Below the pieces are notes generated by a model that did not search any database, was not told where the DNA came from, and saw only the letters and a list, made by a program, of their open reading frames with translations. A stretch of 64,000 nucleotides of DNA from positions 1,901,398 to 1,965,397 of the forward strand of contig CM030931.1 of assembly GCA_018136815.1 (NCBI GenBank), in the 5' to 3' direction. Below, piece after piece: positions 23,557 to 33,721 of the stretch. This stretch comes from Isochrysis galbana (taxonomy: Eukaryota; Haptophyta; Isochrysidales; Isochrysidaceae). Numbering within the stretch: the stretch's first letter is position 1; each line of letters begins with the position of its first letter. Made by a program: the position numbers and the translations under genes.

Positions 23557-24652
23557 TTACTTCTGGCTCTCTCGCTTGAGCGGCTTCCCGTCGATGTCAC
23601 ATTCTGCATCGCTATAGAAGCCATCGAAACCACGTGGCTGCACCTTGATTTTGATGTCCACGTCCTGTTCTATGTCGACAATGCGAGCACGGCAAGCAAG
23701 CCTCCACCGTGGGAACCGAGAGAGCATCTGCGTCTCTTGTGACTTTGGCGAGGACAGGGCCTCGATGCCGGAGAGAACGTCTACGGCGCAGGTGCAGCAG
23801 CATCCTACAACGAGCATGAGTCATGCGGCATCCACTCAGAAGGCTGAGGGGTGAGATGTGAGGAGGGCTGCAACACAGGTGATGCAGAGAGGTGCTTCCA
23901 CTAGCACTTCGAGCTATGAGCGACCCATGCAACGCACCTTCTCCGCCACAGTCGCCGGTGCCAACACCAGCATCGAATCGGCGCGCAAGAGGGTCGTTGA
24001 GGGTAATGCCACGCGTGAGGATTGAGCGTCGAAGGTTGGCGCCTGCATACAGCACGATAGATTCGTCTGCCCTACCCTCCGCCTCAGGGAACTGGAGAGT
24101 GACAGTGGCCTTTGGGCGGACAGTCAGCCGCTTGATTACGAGCTCGATGGGTCCATCCGGCAGTGATGCAATGGCTTCGACGGTGTCGTCGTATGACCGT
24201 CCCTCGACACGTGTCGCCTCGCCTTTGGCGGCTGCACCGGGGTAGCCAACATAGAGGAGCGCGTCGCCCGGCATGAGTGGCGCGGAGGCCGCCACGTCCG
24301 CATTCGATCCTGGCGCGACTTCGGAGACGAGGACGAGAGCGGCAGAGGCATCATCTGCTGCGCCGTGCTCTACCAGCCCGATGCCCAGTCCCGGTCGCTC
24401 AGGCGAGCGCTCGACGCGGATCTTCTCCATCGATTCGAGGAACTCTCCTGAGGCGGCGCGCAGCTGCGGCACACCCTCCGCGTCCTTGAAGAGAGCCCAA
24501 CGGGAAGGGTCGGCCTGGTCGGTGGCGCACATGGTGAGCACACGTGCCTTCGAGCTGGCGCCTAACCGGTGGGGTAAGCCGACCGGATGGAGGACGGCGA
24601 GCAGCGAGGGAAGGGCCAGCAACAGCATCGGCGAAGCTCGAAGGGGCTCCAC
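23557..24652 (-). CDS. Plastid-type PDZ + [2Fe-2S] ferredoxin-like protein
   Basis: Two exons, complement(23938-24652) and complement(23557-23804), joined across a 133-bp intron (GAAG|gtgcgt ... ttgtag|GATGC) give 320 residues. The join rebuilds the cluster motif. Domains: hydrophobic leader (1-24) plus basic stretch, a bipartite-type plastid leader; PDZ-like domain about 75-178 (GLGIGLVEHG...IELVIKRL); ferredoxin fold about 182-300. Cysteines 235, 241, 244 and 276 form C-x5-C-x2-C-x31-C, spacing as in adrenodoxin-like and some plastid ferredoxin-like proteins. Probable role: electron transfer or Fe-S sensing at the thylakoid or stroma, with the PDZ part anchoring a partner. Extra adjacent cysteines (240, 242) are unusual. 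The function is inferred from domains only. Confidence 0.85.
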
Positions 24653-25380
24653 CCTCGTCGGCCGTAACTGTGAAGAGACCGGGGGGAGCGTGACGAGGGA
24701 GGGCTGTGAAGTCTCGCGAAAGCTGGCGTCCAGAGAGGCATACTTCTAAAAGATACAAAAAAACCACTGACCCTTCTACGCTCGCGAGCGCGGTAGGAGT
24801 AAAAAAGTTGAAAGTATTCTCTGCCTACCATTCTTCGCACCTGTCATGCCGTCAGACTTCGCAGGGGATACCTTAGATGAGAGGGGAAACAGCCCCTGCC
24901 GAAGATCAGAGAGAGTGGGCAGAGCGAGACTCACGTAGAGTAGGCCTTCTTTGATCCAACGACGGCCGTTGAGAGCGCGGATGTCCTCCTCTCTTCCGGT
25001 CAGTTTCTCTACTCAATTTGTTCCAGAGGGCCCCCGCGCTCGACATCTGAGAGAGAAGCCAAAACGGGGGAAAGGTGGAGTGGGGGAGAGAGTGCATTTA
25101 CATGAATATTCGAAAGCCTCCATGTGTATGTACTTGTAGGGACATCCTTGTAGAGTAGAGGTATCATGTGTGCGAGAGAGAGACCGTTGCTGCCCTGCTG
25201 GGGGGGACGTGCGACCAAGAGATAGGAGTAGAGAGGAGAGGAGAAGAGGGGGAGAAGGAGAGATGGGGAGAGGGATGGGGAGAGAAAGAAGGGCGGGAGA
25301 GAGGGAAGGAGGGAGAGAGAAGAGAGGAGAGAGAGGTTTGGGGGGGGGGGGAGAAGAGAGAGAGAGAGAGAGAGAGAGGA

Positions 25381-25421
<41 letters not shown>

Positions 25422-25555
25422 CAGTCGGTTGTTGCGAGAGGGAGAGAGAGGGGGGGAGGCGCCGGTTGCGCGGAGGGCGCTGCGAGCGAGTCCACCCGGC
25501 TCTCCTCTCCCTCTCTCCCCTCTCGTCCTACCACCGCGCTCTCCCAGCCGGCGCG
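24653..25555. promoter_or_regulatory. Shared upstream region with purine block and poly-C tract
   Basis: Lies between the divergent PDZ-ferredoxin and CCDC40 starts. Bases 25165-25380 are almost pure A/G on the plus strand, ending in G runs and (AG)n. A run of about 38 C follows (25383-25420), then C/T-rich sequence up to the CCDC40 start. Such tracts can form triplex or quadruplex DNA. A promoter role is inferred from position. The exact homopolymer length may be an assembly estimate. Confidence 0.5.
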
Positions 25556-28189
25556 ATGGCCGAGCCCTCTGACCCAGTCGAGCTGGGTGGGGAGGACGAC
25601 GACGACGTCTCGATGCTCGACCCAGAGCACCCGATGCTTGCACGCGTGCAGGAGGCACTCACGCGGCAGATGAGCAACGCGTACGAGGTGCAGAAGCAGA
25701 AGGTGTCCGAGCAGACGGAGGAATTGTCGCGGCAGAAGCGGAAGCGGGAAGACGTGGGCGTCCAGCTCTACCAGGTCCAGCAGCAGCTCGCCAAGCTCCA
25801 GATGAATCTCGAGAAGGTGCACGAGAATGAGGCGCTCATCGGCCAGATGCGAGAGCAAGCGGAGAAGGACCTTGTCGAGATTCGGCAGGTCTACGCAGAG
25901 CAGCTCAAGGGCGTGCAGGAGCAGCGCGGGCGCTACTCCAAGTACCAGGCTGAGCTCGACCAGCTCGCCGCCACCATCCGACAGGTTGAGGCCTTCAATG
26001 AGCAGATGAAGTCGGAGATCGCCGTGACACGCCGTGCCACCTATAAGGCGGAAGAGGCCATCGCGAAGCTCGAGGTGAACAAGAAGAGCCAAGACTTGCT
26101 CATTGACTCGCTCAACGAGCGACTGAAGCGGGAGCAGGAGCAATTGGCGCTGACCGAGGCGCAGCTCATCGCGCAGCGCAAGGAGACGGGCGGCGCGCTG
26201 CAGCTGCTGCAGGACGCTGCCGCGGAGATGGAGGCCATCCGATTTGAGAAAAAGCAGCTGATGGCACAGTGGAAGACCGCAGTGATTGGGATGGAGCGCA
26301 GGAACGAGGCACTCCAGAGCGTGGAGGAGGCGATGCGCAAGCAGCGCGAGCAGGAATTGGCCATCGAGACTGAGCTGATCGGGCTGCGCAAGGCCATTAA
26401 AGCCGAGGAGCAAAAGAACGAGGCGCTCACCACCACCGCCAACAAGCTCGAGGTCGAGCTCCGTGGGGTCGACGCAGCGATTGAGGCGTCGCGCCAGAGG
26501 CGCGCGACGGCAGAGGAACGACTGCAGATGATCTCCAAGTCCCTCGAGCAGACGGACGCCGAGCTGATGCGCATGGGCACCACGCAGTCTGCAATGCACA
26601 GCGAGGTCACCATCCTAGAGGGGCAATTACAAAAGGTGAACAACGCGACGCGCAAGTTAGAGGAGGCCGTGATGGCGACGGTGAGCGAGCAGACGACGCT
26701 CGAGAAGGGCACGCAGAACACCATCGCTGATGCGAAGAAGGTACGGGTGCAGGTCTCCGAGAAGGAGATGGCCACCGCTCAGCTCGAGAACGAGCTGGCC
26801 CGGCTCAAGGTGGACACGCTCAATGTCCGCTCTCACATAGGCCAGCTCAAGAGCACGCTCAAGGAGTACAACACGGAACTCGCGGAGAAGGACGCTCTGA
26901 TGGCCAAGTACGAGGTGGAAGCAAGGCGCAGGAACGTTGAGATCGAGAAGAAGCAACACGAGCTCGACCTTCTCAACCGCAAGTTCGACAGCTTGATGGC
27001 AAAGCGCGCCGGCATGAAGGAGCTGGACGAGGATGCGGGCCCGTTGGAGGCTACCATTGTTAACCTGAAGAAGGAGATTAACGCACGCTCCAAGGCCTGC
27101 TCCGACCTGCAGCGCGACTGGATTAACATGCAGACGGAGCTCGTCACCATTGAAAACTCGAACACGGGTATCGCCGACCAGGCCCACGAGCTGCGGGGCA
27201 AGCTCGCCATACTCTCGCAGAAACGGGTGCGCATCAATGCCGACCTCGAGCGCGAGAAGAAGGCCATCGTCGACTCGTCGCGCACCTCCAATGCGTTGCA
27301 CATAGAGATGGGCAAGATCAATCGCTTCTTATCGGAATATACCGCCAAGCAGCGCACCCTTACCGACGACAACTACCACATGGAGGTGGGCTTTACTGAG
27401 CGACTCAAGGACAACGAGAAGGAGGCTGTCGAGCTCGAGAGCAAGATCGTCGGCCTCAAGCAGGAGAAGGAGGCGTACTTGTTGGATGTCGTGGAGGCGG
27501 AGAAGCAGGCCCGACTGATCGAGCAAAAGATTGCGCTCGAGCGCGAGACGCAGGCGGCGCTCGACCCCACGGTCGGAGCCTCCGAGACGCGCGCGATGCA
27601 GCGAGAGATCCACCGGATGCAACTACGATACGCGCAGCTTCAGCGCCGGCAAGAGATTATGATTGCCGACATGGAGCGTGCTATATACAAGCGCGACAAC
27701 ATCGAAGCCAAGGGTAAAACCGCCGCCGCGCGCAAAGGCGCGCCGCCCACGCAGGCCGCACTGCAGCGGCAGATTGCCGAGCTCGCAAAGAAGCTCAAGA
27801 TGACCACGCACGACGCGTCGGTAACACAAATGCAGGTTATGAAGCTGCAGGAAGCGCAGTCGCAGCGAGGGCAGCAGGTTGACGCGGCTCGTGCTGAGCT
27901 CGACGAGGCTAAGCAGCAAGTGCAGCAAGCGCAGAGACAGCTGGGGGCGCAATCGATTGAGGCCCGCTTGCTGAGGCTTCCGCTGCGGCGGAACGAGCAA
28001 CTTGCGCAAAAGCTCATCGCGGCGGTAGAAGGTAGCTACGTGCCTGCAGCGAGCGAGATTGAGTTGGAGGAACAGCTGGAGGAGAGCAAGTCCATCGCCG
28101 AGAGCCTAAAGAGTGTGGCCACCCACCTAAGCCGGCAGTTCACACATCTAGCGCCCCGGATCGAGGAGATTCTGAGGAGCGAAGAGTGA
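25556..28189 (+). CDS. CCDC40: CCDC40/FAP172, axonemal ruler coiled-coil protein
   Basis: 877 residues in one exon, starting MAEPSDPVELGG; the start is placed at the first Met after the C/T-rich leader, and the frame is open 30 codons upstream without protein-like sequence. An acidic head is followed by continuous coiled coil to the end. Family marks are the segment after residue 500, AGPLEATIVNLKKEINARSK..CSDLQRDWI, and the late EIHRMQLRYAQLQRRQEIMI, which correspond to conserved blocks of CCDC40. With CCDC39 this protein forms the 96-nm ruler of ciliary doublets, placing inner dynein arms and the N-DRC. Length is near that of algal FAP172. It implies motile flagella. Alternative long coiled-coil families fit less well. 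Confidence 0.85.
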   Translation: MAEPSDPVELGGEDDDDVSMLDPEHPMLARVQEALTRQMSNAYEVQKQKVSEQTEELSRQKRKREDVGVQLYQVQQQLAKLQMNLEKVHENEALIGQMREQAEKDLVEIRQVYAEQLKGVQEQRGRYSKYQAELDQLAATIRQVEAFNEQMKSEIAVTRRATYKAEEAIAKLEVNKKSQDLLIDSLNERLKREQEQLALTEAQLIAQRKETGGALQLLQDAAAEMEAIRFEKKQLMAQWKTAVIGMERRNEALQSVEEAMRKQREQELAIETELIGLRKAIKAEEQKNEALTTTANKLEVELRGVDAAIEASRQRRATAEERLQMISKSLEQTDAELMRMGTTQSAMHSEVTILEGQLQKVNNATRKLEEAVMATVSEQTTLEKGTQNTIADAKKVRVQVSEKEMATAQLENELARLKVDTLNVRSHIGQLKSTLKEYNTELAEKDALMAKYEVEARRRNVEIEKKQHELDLLNRKFDSLMAKRAGMKELDEDAGPLEATIVNLKKEINARSKACSDLQRDWINMQTELVTIENSNTGIADQAHELRGKLAILSQKRVRINADLEREKKAIVDSSRTSNALHIEMGKINRFLSEYTAKQRTLTDDNYHMEVGFTERLKDNEKEAVELESKIVGLKQEKEAYLLDVVEAEKQARLIEQKIALERETQAALDPTVGASETRAMQREIHRMQLRYAQLQRRQEIMIADMERAIYKRDNIEAKGKTAAARKGAPPTQAALQRQIAELAKKLKMTTHDASVTQMQVMKLQEAQSQRGQQVDAARAELDEAKQQVQQAQRQLGAQSIEARLLRLPLRRNEQLAQKLIAAVEGSYVPAASEIELEEQLEESKSIAESLKSVATHLSRQFTHLAPRIEEILRSEE

Positions 28190-28714
28190 TGGGGCACACA
28201 CTTCTAGAACCAGGGTGCGGGCAACATGTGTTTCCGGCGAGCTTTGGACGAGCGTGTGGTCAAATGAGCGCGAGGCTGTGCTTGCATGACACCCGCTTGT
28301 TTTCGAGTGGGTGGCATTCGAGATAACGGGGCTGTGACCATCGCGACTTGCTTGCCCCTTCCTCACTCTGACCTCATATAGAACTGGACATGACAATAGT
28401 GGCATCCAGGGCGGCTGGCTGATTGTTCGTGTGGTTTGCGTATGGTGGCGGTGTGGGTGAGTGGTATGTGGGGCGTCGCTCTCCTCCGTCTGCACCCCCT
28501 TTTTGGCTGGATGTAGCTGTCTTGGTTGTGTGGCTCGTTTGAGGCTCGAGCAGTGTGGACGCGGCCGTGGTATCTATTTGTTGCCGTATTTTGGTTCCGA
28601 GTGTGAGCGTGCGCTTGAGAGGGCAATATTCGCGTGTGCGTGTGAGCTCCCGTCCCATCGATTGATTGTCCCCCAAAACAAGGACCATTCTTTGCCCCAT
28701 CAGACAGACAACCC
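28190..28714. other. 3' flank of CCDC40, no gene seen
   Basis: No supported frame. The first part is probably 3' untranslated region. LINE similarity begins near 28715. Confidence 0.5.
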
Positions 28715-30540
28715 GAAGCCCAAAGAATTCAGAGTCACAGAAGAGGAAAAATACCTAAGCAAAATGAACAATATATGGCTCCGCATACACCAACTAACTA
28801 CTAACTAGGAGCTAGGAGAGATAGCCGAGACCTCGTCCGTGGCGACCGACGAGGAAGTCACTTGCTCCCACCCCCCGGCGAAATGGGAGGACGGTCACAA
28901 GGGCCCCAAATTCATGGACTTCCCGCTCGCGGAGGAATACTCTATACACAAAGGCAAAGCATCCTCCTAGACCCTAGACAAAATCACAGTCTCAAACATC
29001 ACAAAAAGCATCCTGAGCGCGACGCGCAAAATAGACACAAAACCAGCGCGAGAAGCGTGGAACCAGAGGCGGCTCGGCCTCACCAAAGAAGACTGGAGAC
29101 ACGTAGCCAAACTATACACCCACCCACTCCTCAAACACACGGACAAACACCCACACTTTAAGCGCATAACCCATAGAAGGCTCGGCACGAGAAATCGATT
29201 CGCGACCAACGCAACCCAACCAAGTGTGTGCAGGCTTTGCGGTCGATACCGCGAGGACTCGAGCACTCGAGCCACCCTTGCGTGGTGCCCCGCTACCTCG
29301 ACCATCTTCGAAACAATCGACGCCCTGGCAGGCTTCTCACCGCCGTCTAATAGATCGCGCCAGCAACCAGCAAAAGACAAACTCTTTGTATACCCCGGTT
29401 AACAGCCGCCCCCCGACCCCCGAGAGCCTGAAGGCCCTATACATAGCCTATACATAATTTCGTGGAGATACATCATACAAGACTTCTACAAAGTGGAATT
29501 CGACGCACACAAATTCCACTACATACCCATACTAGAATCCAACTAAGTTTATACTTGGTTGCCCCATGGGGGGGCACGAGCCCCCCCCTCTCTCCACTCC
29601 TCCCCTGCCATGGGGGAGGAACCACCCATGCTCCTGGCACGCCTGATGGCTTGCCAGGAGCAGAATGCCCTGCTGACCCACTCTCTCACTGGCAGGCTTG
29701 CCTGCCTCGCGCGTCCTGGCCTGTCGTGGCCAGCCCATCGCTCCAACCCCCCCTCCCCCCCTGTTCGACAGGCAGACAGGTGCAGATTGGGGACCCCTGA
29801 GGCACAGGAGCGCCAGCGAGGGAGAGGCAGGGGAGGCCAGGGCCCAGCCCCAGCCTCCTCTGCCCCCTGAGCTGGCCTCCAGAGGCCTCCAGGGGTCGCC
29901 AGGGGCAGCTGCAGGCCTGTCGCAGGCGCGCCATCGCGCGTGCCTGCAGGAGAGGGGAGAGAGAGCGCGGAGAAGGGGGTGGGCGGAGCGAGAGCCCCGC
30001 TCACCGGAAAATATGTAAGTCCCGCACCTGTTTACAGGATAAGTCGGGACCGAGGCCGCCGCCAGCCCGGTAGGCGTAGGAGGAAGGGGGGAACGGATCG
30101 CCGGGGGGGGGCGCGGGCCACCGACCATATCTAAGCCCTTTTCCCCTATCCCCCTAGTAGTGCACGGGGGGAGTCGCCTGATGGCGGGGGGGAAAGGGCC
30201 GGCGGATTGGGGGTGTAGAAAGTTTCCTACGTGAGTAGAAAGTAGAGGCTGCACGGTCGCGTGTGCGGTGAGACTATTAAGAAATTAATACCCATACTAG
30301 AATCCACCATCACGAGATTCACGACACACTACGACGGATATAAATTCTCCGAGAAAGCTATATTAATCCGAATGCCGAATGCTGGAGAGATTCGCACATC
30401 TAAGCAGAGCGCTGCTCTTCGCGAACACGACTGACACTTCAAGAACCGCCCAGGCGGGCATAGGAATAGGAAGACAGCCGAAAAAAAAGGATAGACGTGA
30501 ACGTCATAAGTAAGGCCGATCTTCACGACTGACAAAGACG
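28715..30540 (+). mobile_element. LINE copy L2, degenerate 3' half (interrupted by R2)
   Basis: Aligns with LINE L1 over its C-terminal region: KEFRVTEEEKYLSKMNNIW; PPAKWEDGHKGPK; AREAWNQRRLGLTKEDWRHV; HPHFKRITHRRLGTRNRF; then a knuckle CRLCGRY in which the His is lost. Several stops and frameshifts show decay (for example near 28970 and 29400). R2 inserted at 29541 and duplicated 19 bp of the element. The part after R2 (30307-30500) contains ARTAQAGIG-like sequence matching 18917-19234, with further internal shift. Confidence 0.8.
29542..30287 (+). mobile_element. Non-autonomous retroposon R2, full copy with 19-bp duplication
   Basis: Flanked by atacccatactagaatcca at 29523-29541 and 30288-30306. 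Read on the plus strand: 5' hairpin AACTAAGTTTATACTTGGTT (its first bases overlap the duplication), CCCCATG, hairpin stem TGCTCCTGGCA...TGCCAGGAGCA (29627-29660), common core (29790-29945), a GTAAGT...CCTGTTTACAG stretch, GTAGTGCACGGGGGGA, and the tail GCGGTGAGACTATTAAGAAA. It is the plus-orientation copy that fixes the element's polarity. Inserted in LINE L2. Confidence 0.9.
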
Positions 30541-30764
30541 ACACCACAGTCTTCCTCCCAGACATCTACACCCCGCTTCACTCTCCTCTTCCCCCACAAG
30601 CCTCGCTCCTTCACCATGGGCCAGTACTTTGTCTTCATCGCCAAGCGACTCGGTCACCAGATGCGTGTGGATGGATCAGATGCGTGTGGAAGCAGGACAG
30701 AAAAAAACTCAGCAGGCGTAGCTGGGGGTGGTTGGGAGTGGGGGGGGGGGGCGTGATTAGCTTT

Positions 30765-30970
30765 GCAATGATAACATTGAGCTTTGTAATTGTAATAATA
30801 GATCAAAAAGAAAACAAATAACCTGACAATAATATGAGAACACTTTGTAATTGTAACAATAGACCAAAAAGAAAACAAATAACCTTGCAATAATAATATT
30901 GAGCCTTGTAATTGTACAGACTGAAAAGAAAACAAATAACCTGGCCCTCTTTTGACGGAACGCGACTTCC
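30765..30970. repeat. Three 57-61 bp tandem units and a dispersed motif
   Basis: Units share a TTGTAATTGTA core then AAAAGAAAACAAATAACCT (30765-30825, 30826-30886, 30887-30943). Immediately after is CCTCTTTTGACGGAACGCGA, also at 41578 and inverted at 11893. At 41530-41580 a related AAAAGAAAAC...AATAACCTGG precedes the same motif, so the block is probably part of one dispersed element. Confidence 0.75.
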
Positions 30971-31034
30971 GCACCCGGCACACGAGCATGGCGCAACAGC
31001 TATAGCGCGTGAGCGCGTGTTGCTATTTATAACG

Positions 31035-31135
31035 CATGAGCCGGATATTTTTCTGGATATTTGGGTAGCTTGGCGGATATTTTGCGGATATTTTTGCTGG
31101 ATATTTGGGTCCGATTTTTTGGATATTTCTGCCAA
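31035..31135. repeat. GGATATTT-rich stretch
   Basis: GGATATTT or close variants occur about six times. A related stretch lies at 57995-58075. Short and degenerate; nature unknown. Confidence 0.6.
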
Positions 31136-31226
31136 CTCCTATCTCGTGGTCGCGGAGTGCGTAAAGCACATACGGAGCCTTGGGGGCGGTGCGGTAAGGG
31201 CGACCGAGAGCCTTCGCCCACGGAGG

Positions 31227-31670
31227 TCATAAACTGTTGGCTGGTCGACTCGACGTAAGGGAACTCCGCGCTCGAGCACCTGTACACCTTGACCGGCATC
31301 GTGCCTTCCGAGCTTCCGAGTACTTGTGCATGTCGTAGCCGCGGAGAACGACCCCCCACTTCTTCTCCTCCTTCTTCAAACCCTTCAGCACAAACTTGCG
31401 AAAGTTGAGCTCGCGCATCTCATCCGCGCCGAGGCGCACGCCCGTAGTCAACGGCGATAGCGGATAGCGGTAGCGGATACGGATGATAATACGTAATACA
31501 TACGGATACGGATACGGCGAGACTCGATACTCTACTAACCTTAAACTGTAAACTGTAGTCTTGTAGAAGGTCTTGTTGGCTAGAATCCCGAGCCGCATAT
31601 ACCGGACGAGCCATTCACCAACCGCGCACACCCCCATCGCGGGGTAGGGGCTCCGTTGCCGACGAGGCAC
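31227..31670 (-). pseudogene. Degenerate coding remnant, family unknown
   Basis: The minus strand reads DEMRELNFRKFVLKGLKKEE then KWGVVLRGYDMHKYSEA, which is protein-like. It then needs a frame change to continue as MPVKVYRCSSAEFPYVESTS. I do not recognise the family. A transposon-derived protein is possible given the neighbourhood. Bases 31440-31510 hold short GGATACGGATA-type repeats. Confidence 0.3.
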
Positions 31671-31810
31671 AGTCCCTCAGCACTAGGATTAAACTAGGAC
31701 AAAAAGAAAACTCCTTGTCTGACAGCTTTTAAAACTCTGGAGTAGACATCCAATTTCTGAGGGGAAAGAGGCGAGCGATCGAGGGAGCGATCGAAGCGCC
31801 GGCGGCCGCC

Positions 31811-33721
31811 GTGCGGGACCATCGGATCTCGCCGATGGCGCCGCTCTCCTCGCTCGCGACGGCATTCGCGGCGCTGGCGGCTATACCCCAAGGCGTTGAC
31901 GGGGTGGAGAGGAGGGAGGCCCTTCCTTGGGCGGGAGCAGCGAATGCCTCGGCCGGTAGCCTCGTCGAGATCGTCCAGTGTGTCGATTCTCACACTTCAT
32001 GTGAAGCCTGGTCCAGATCTGGTGAGTGTTCGAAGAACCCAGGCTTCATGGCCTCGAGCTGCCGCCGTTCGTGCGGGAAATGCGCGCTTTCGGGGGAGGA
32101 TGCGCTTAAGGCGAGGGAGATCTGCCACCTCGCTGCACGCAACCTCCTTGGCCTCCATCATTCCCTCCTTACAGGCGGCCAACTGGCTGATGACAGCTCG
32201 ATGAGCAAGCCGCCAGCAAGTCTTGTGCACGCGCGGGTGAGAGAACTCATGGTCGAGTCTCTAAATCTCTTGGAGAGGTGCGGATCTGATCACGCGGATC
32301 CAAATGCCGCATTCATAGAGTTGGCAGCCGCCATTCAGGCATCCGTCGATGCCACATGTGGCGCTGGCGCAGCCGGCACCGGTGCTGGGGAAGAGCCGGA
32401 ATGCGCTCCGCCTCCATCTCAAGAAGACCTGGACGCCATAGCGGCGGCCGCCGCCGCACGACTATCAGGCATGAAGGTGGATACTCATTTTGCAATGCTA
32501 CGCGGTTTGGATGGGCAATTGAATGTCAAGATGCCGCTGATTGGACTGGGAACTTGGTTGACGACTGGCATAGATTGCGAGAAGCTCGTGACCGATGGGC
32601 TGAAGGCGGGCCTGCGAGCCATCGACACGTCGGAGAATTACCTGAACGCGGATGCTATCGGTCGCGCTATCGCAGCGTCGAATGTGCCTCGAGGCGAGCT
32701 CTTTCTCGCGTCGAAGCTCTCTCATGCAAACTCATACTCAACGCAAGGAGCGCGCGAGTCGCTACAAGCTCAACTCGACGCCCTTGGAACCGACTATCTC
32801 GATCTCTTCATGCTGCATTCAGTGGGCCCCTCCACGGCTGCTCGGCGCGAAGCCTGGCGGGAAATGCGAGCAATGCAATCCGAGGGTCTTGTCCGATCGA
32901 TTGGTGTCTCCAACTTTCATCTGCAGGATCTGAAGAGCTTGGTGGAAGAGGACTCCGATGATGGCGGCCAAGTTGTCGCTATGCTCCAAAACAAATTCAA
33001 CCCGTACCACCAGGGATCTCTCCATACGTCTGGTGATGACTATCCTCTGTTTTGCCGTGACCACAACATTACACTCATCGCATACTGTCCACTGAATGCG
33101 TGGCCATCGGCACTTGCGCCGATCAATGATGTATTCGTCTCTCACGTTGCTGTGAAGGTCGATCGCACCCCGGCACAGGTGCATGGGCCTTCAATTGTAG
33201 CCCGCCGGTCCGTTGAGTGCCCACAATTTCCTCGCACTGTCCATTCCAGTTTTTCCTGTTCCGCCTGCAGGTTCTCCTGAGGTGGGCGTTGCAACGAGGC
33301 GCCGCAGTGTTGACAAGGTCGTCCAAGGAAGCTCATCTCCGAGAAGCGGTTGCTGTTTATGACTTTGAGCTATCATCGACGTACGATTCGATCGTTTCAG
33401 GTGAGCTTAGGCCACTTACGGTCCACCCTGTGGAGGCGGAGGCTTGCCACGCTGGCTGCACACGGGTAGGCACACTGTGCTCGCTGCATACTGTGTCAGG
33501 GCGAAGAGAGCCGCGTCGCTTAGAGAGCTGGATTTGGTCGCCACAGCTGTGCGGCTGCTAATATTGATGCCAACAATGTTGCATTGCTTCACCATGCAGG
33601 TCTCGGCTGGCTCGCCCTTTCAAAGACAAATCGGCCGCCGCCCTCCGTAGCTGATGTGCTTGGCATCCAACAAGCCGAGAAGAGCGCGCGCAGTCTGCGT
33701 TCGATGCGCAACGAGCTTTGA
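31811..33721 (+). CDS. ShKT-domain aldo-keto reductase (three exons)
   Basis: Exons 31811-33178, 33271-33400 and 33600-33721 (introns CAG|gtgcat...ctgcag, 92 bp; TCAG|gtgagc...tgcag, 199 bp) give 539 residues; a second Met at 31835 starts a better signal-peptide-like leader. A ShKT six-Cys module follows (Cys57-Cys91, ending CRRSCGKC), then a helical linker with extra cysteines, then an aldo-keto reductase barrel from about 220. The catalytic tetrad is present: Asp272, Tyr277 (DTSENY), Lys302 (LASKL), His336 (LFMLHS). Exon 2 restores the cofactor-binding end (LLRWALQRGAAVLTRSSKEA, YDFELS). AKRs reduce carbonyls with NADPH. The ShKT part suggests a secreted or ER-lumen location. The fusion is unusual. 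Substrate unknown. Confidence 0.85.

Noticed and set aside
25383..25420. Poly-C tract as a distinct genetic element
   Set aside because: Homopolymer length is unreliable in assemblies and no flanking duplication or repeat supports an insertion.
29541..29562. 5' hairpin as a hammerhead or HDV-type ribozyme
   Set aside because: No hammerhead core (CUGAUGA, GAAA in place) and no HDV-like nested pairing; the loop is only 3-4 bases. A CTGATGG in the R2 stem loop does not match the core.
29995..30040. GTAAGT...TTTACAG inside R2 as a tiny intron
   Set aside because: Only about 24 bases separate donor- and acceptor-like sites, too short for splicing; CCTG-TTTA-CAGG is better seen as a small hairpin.
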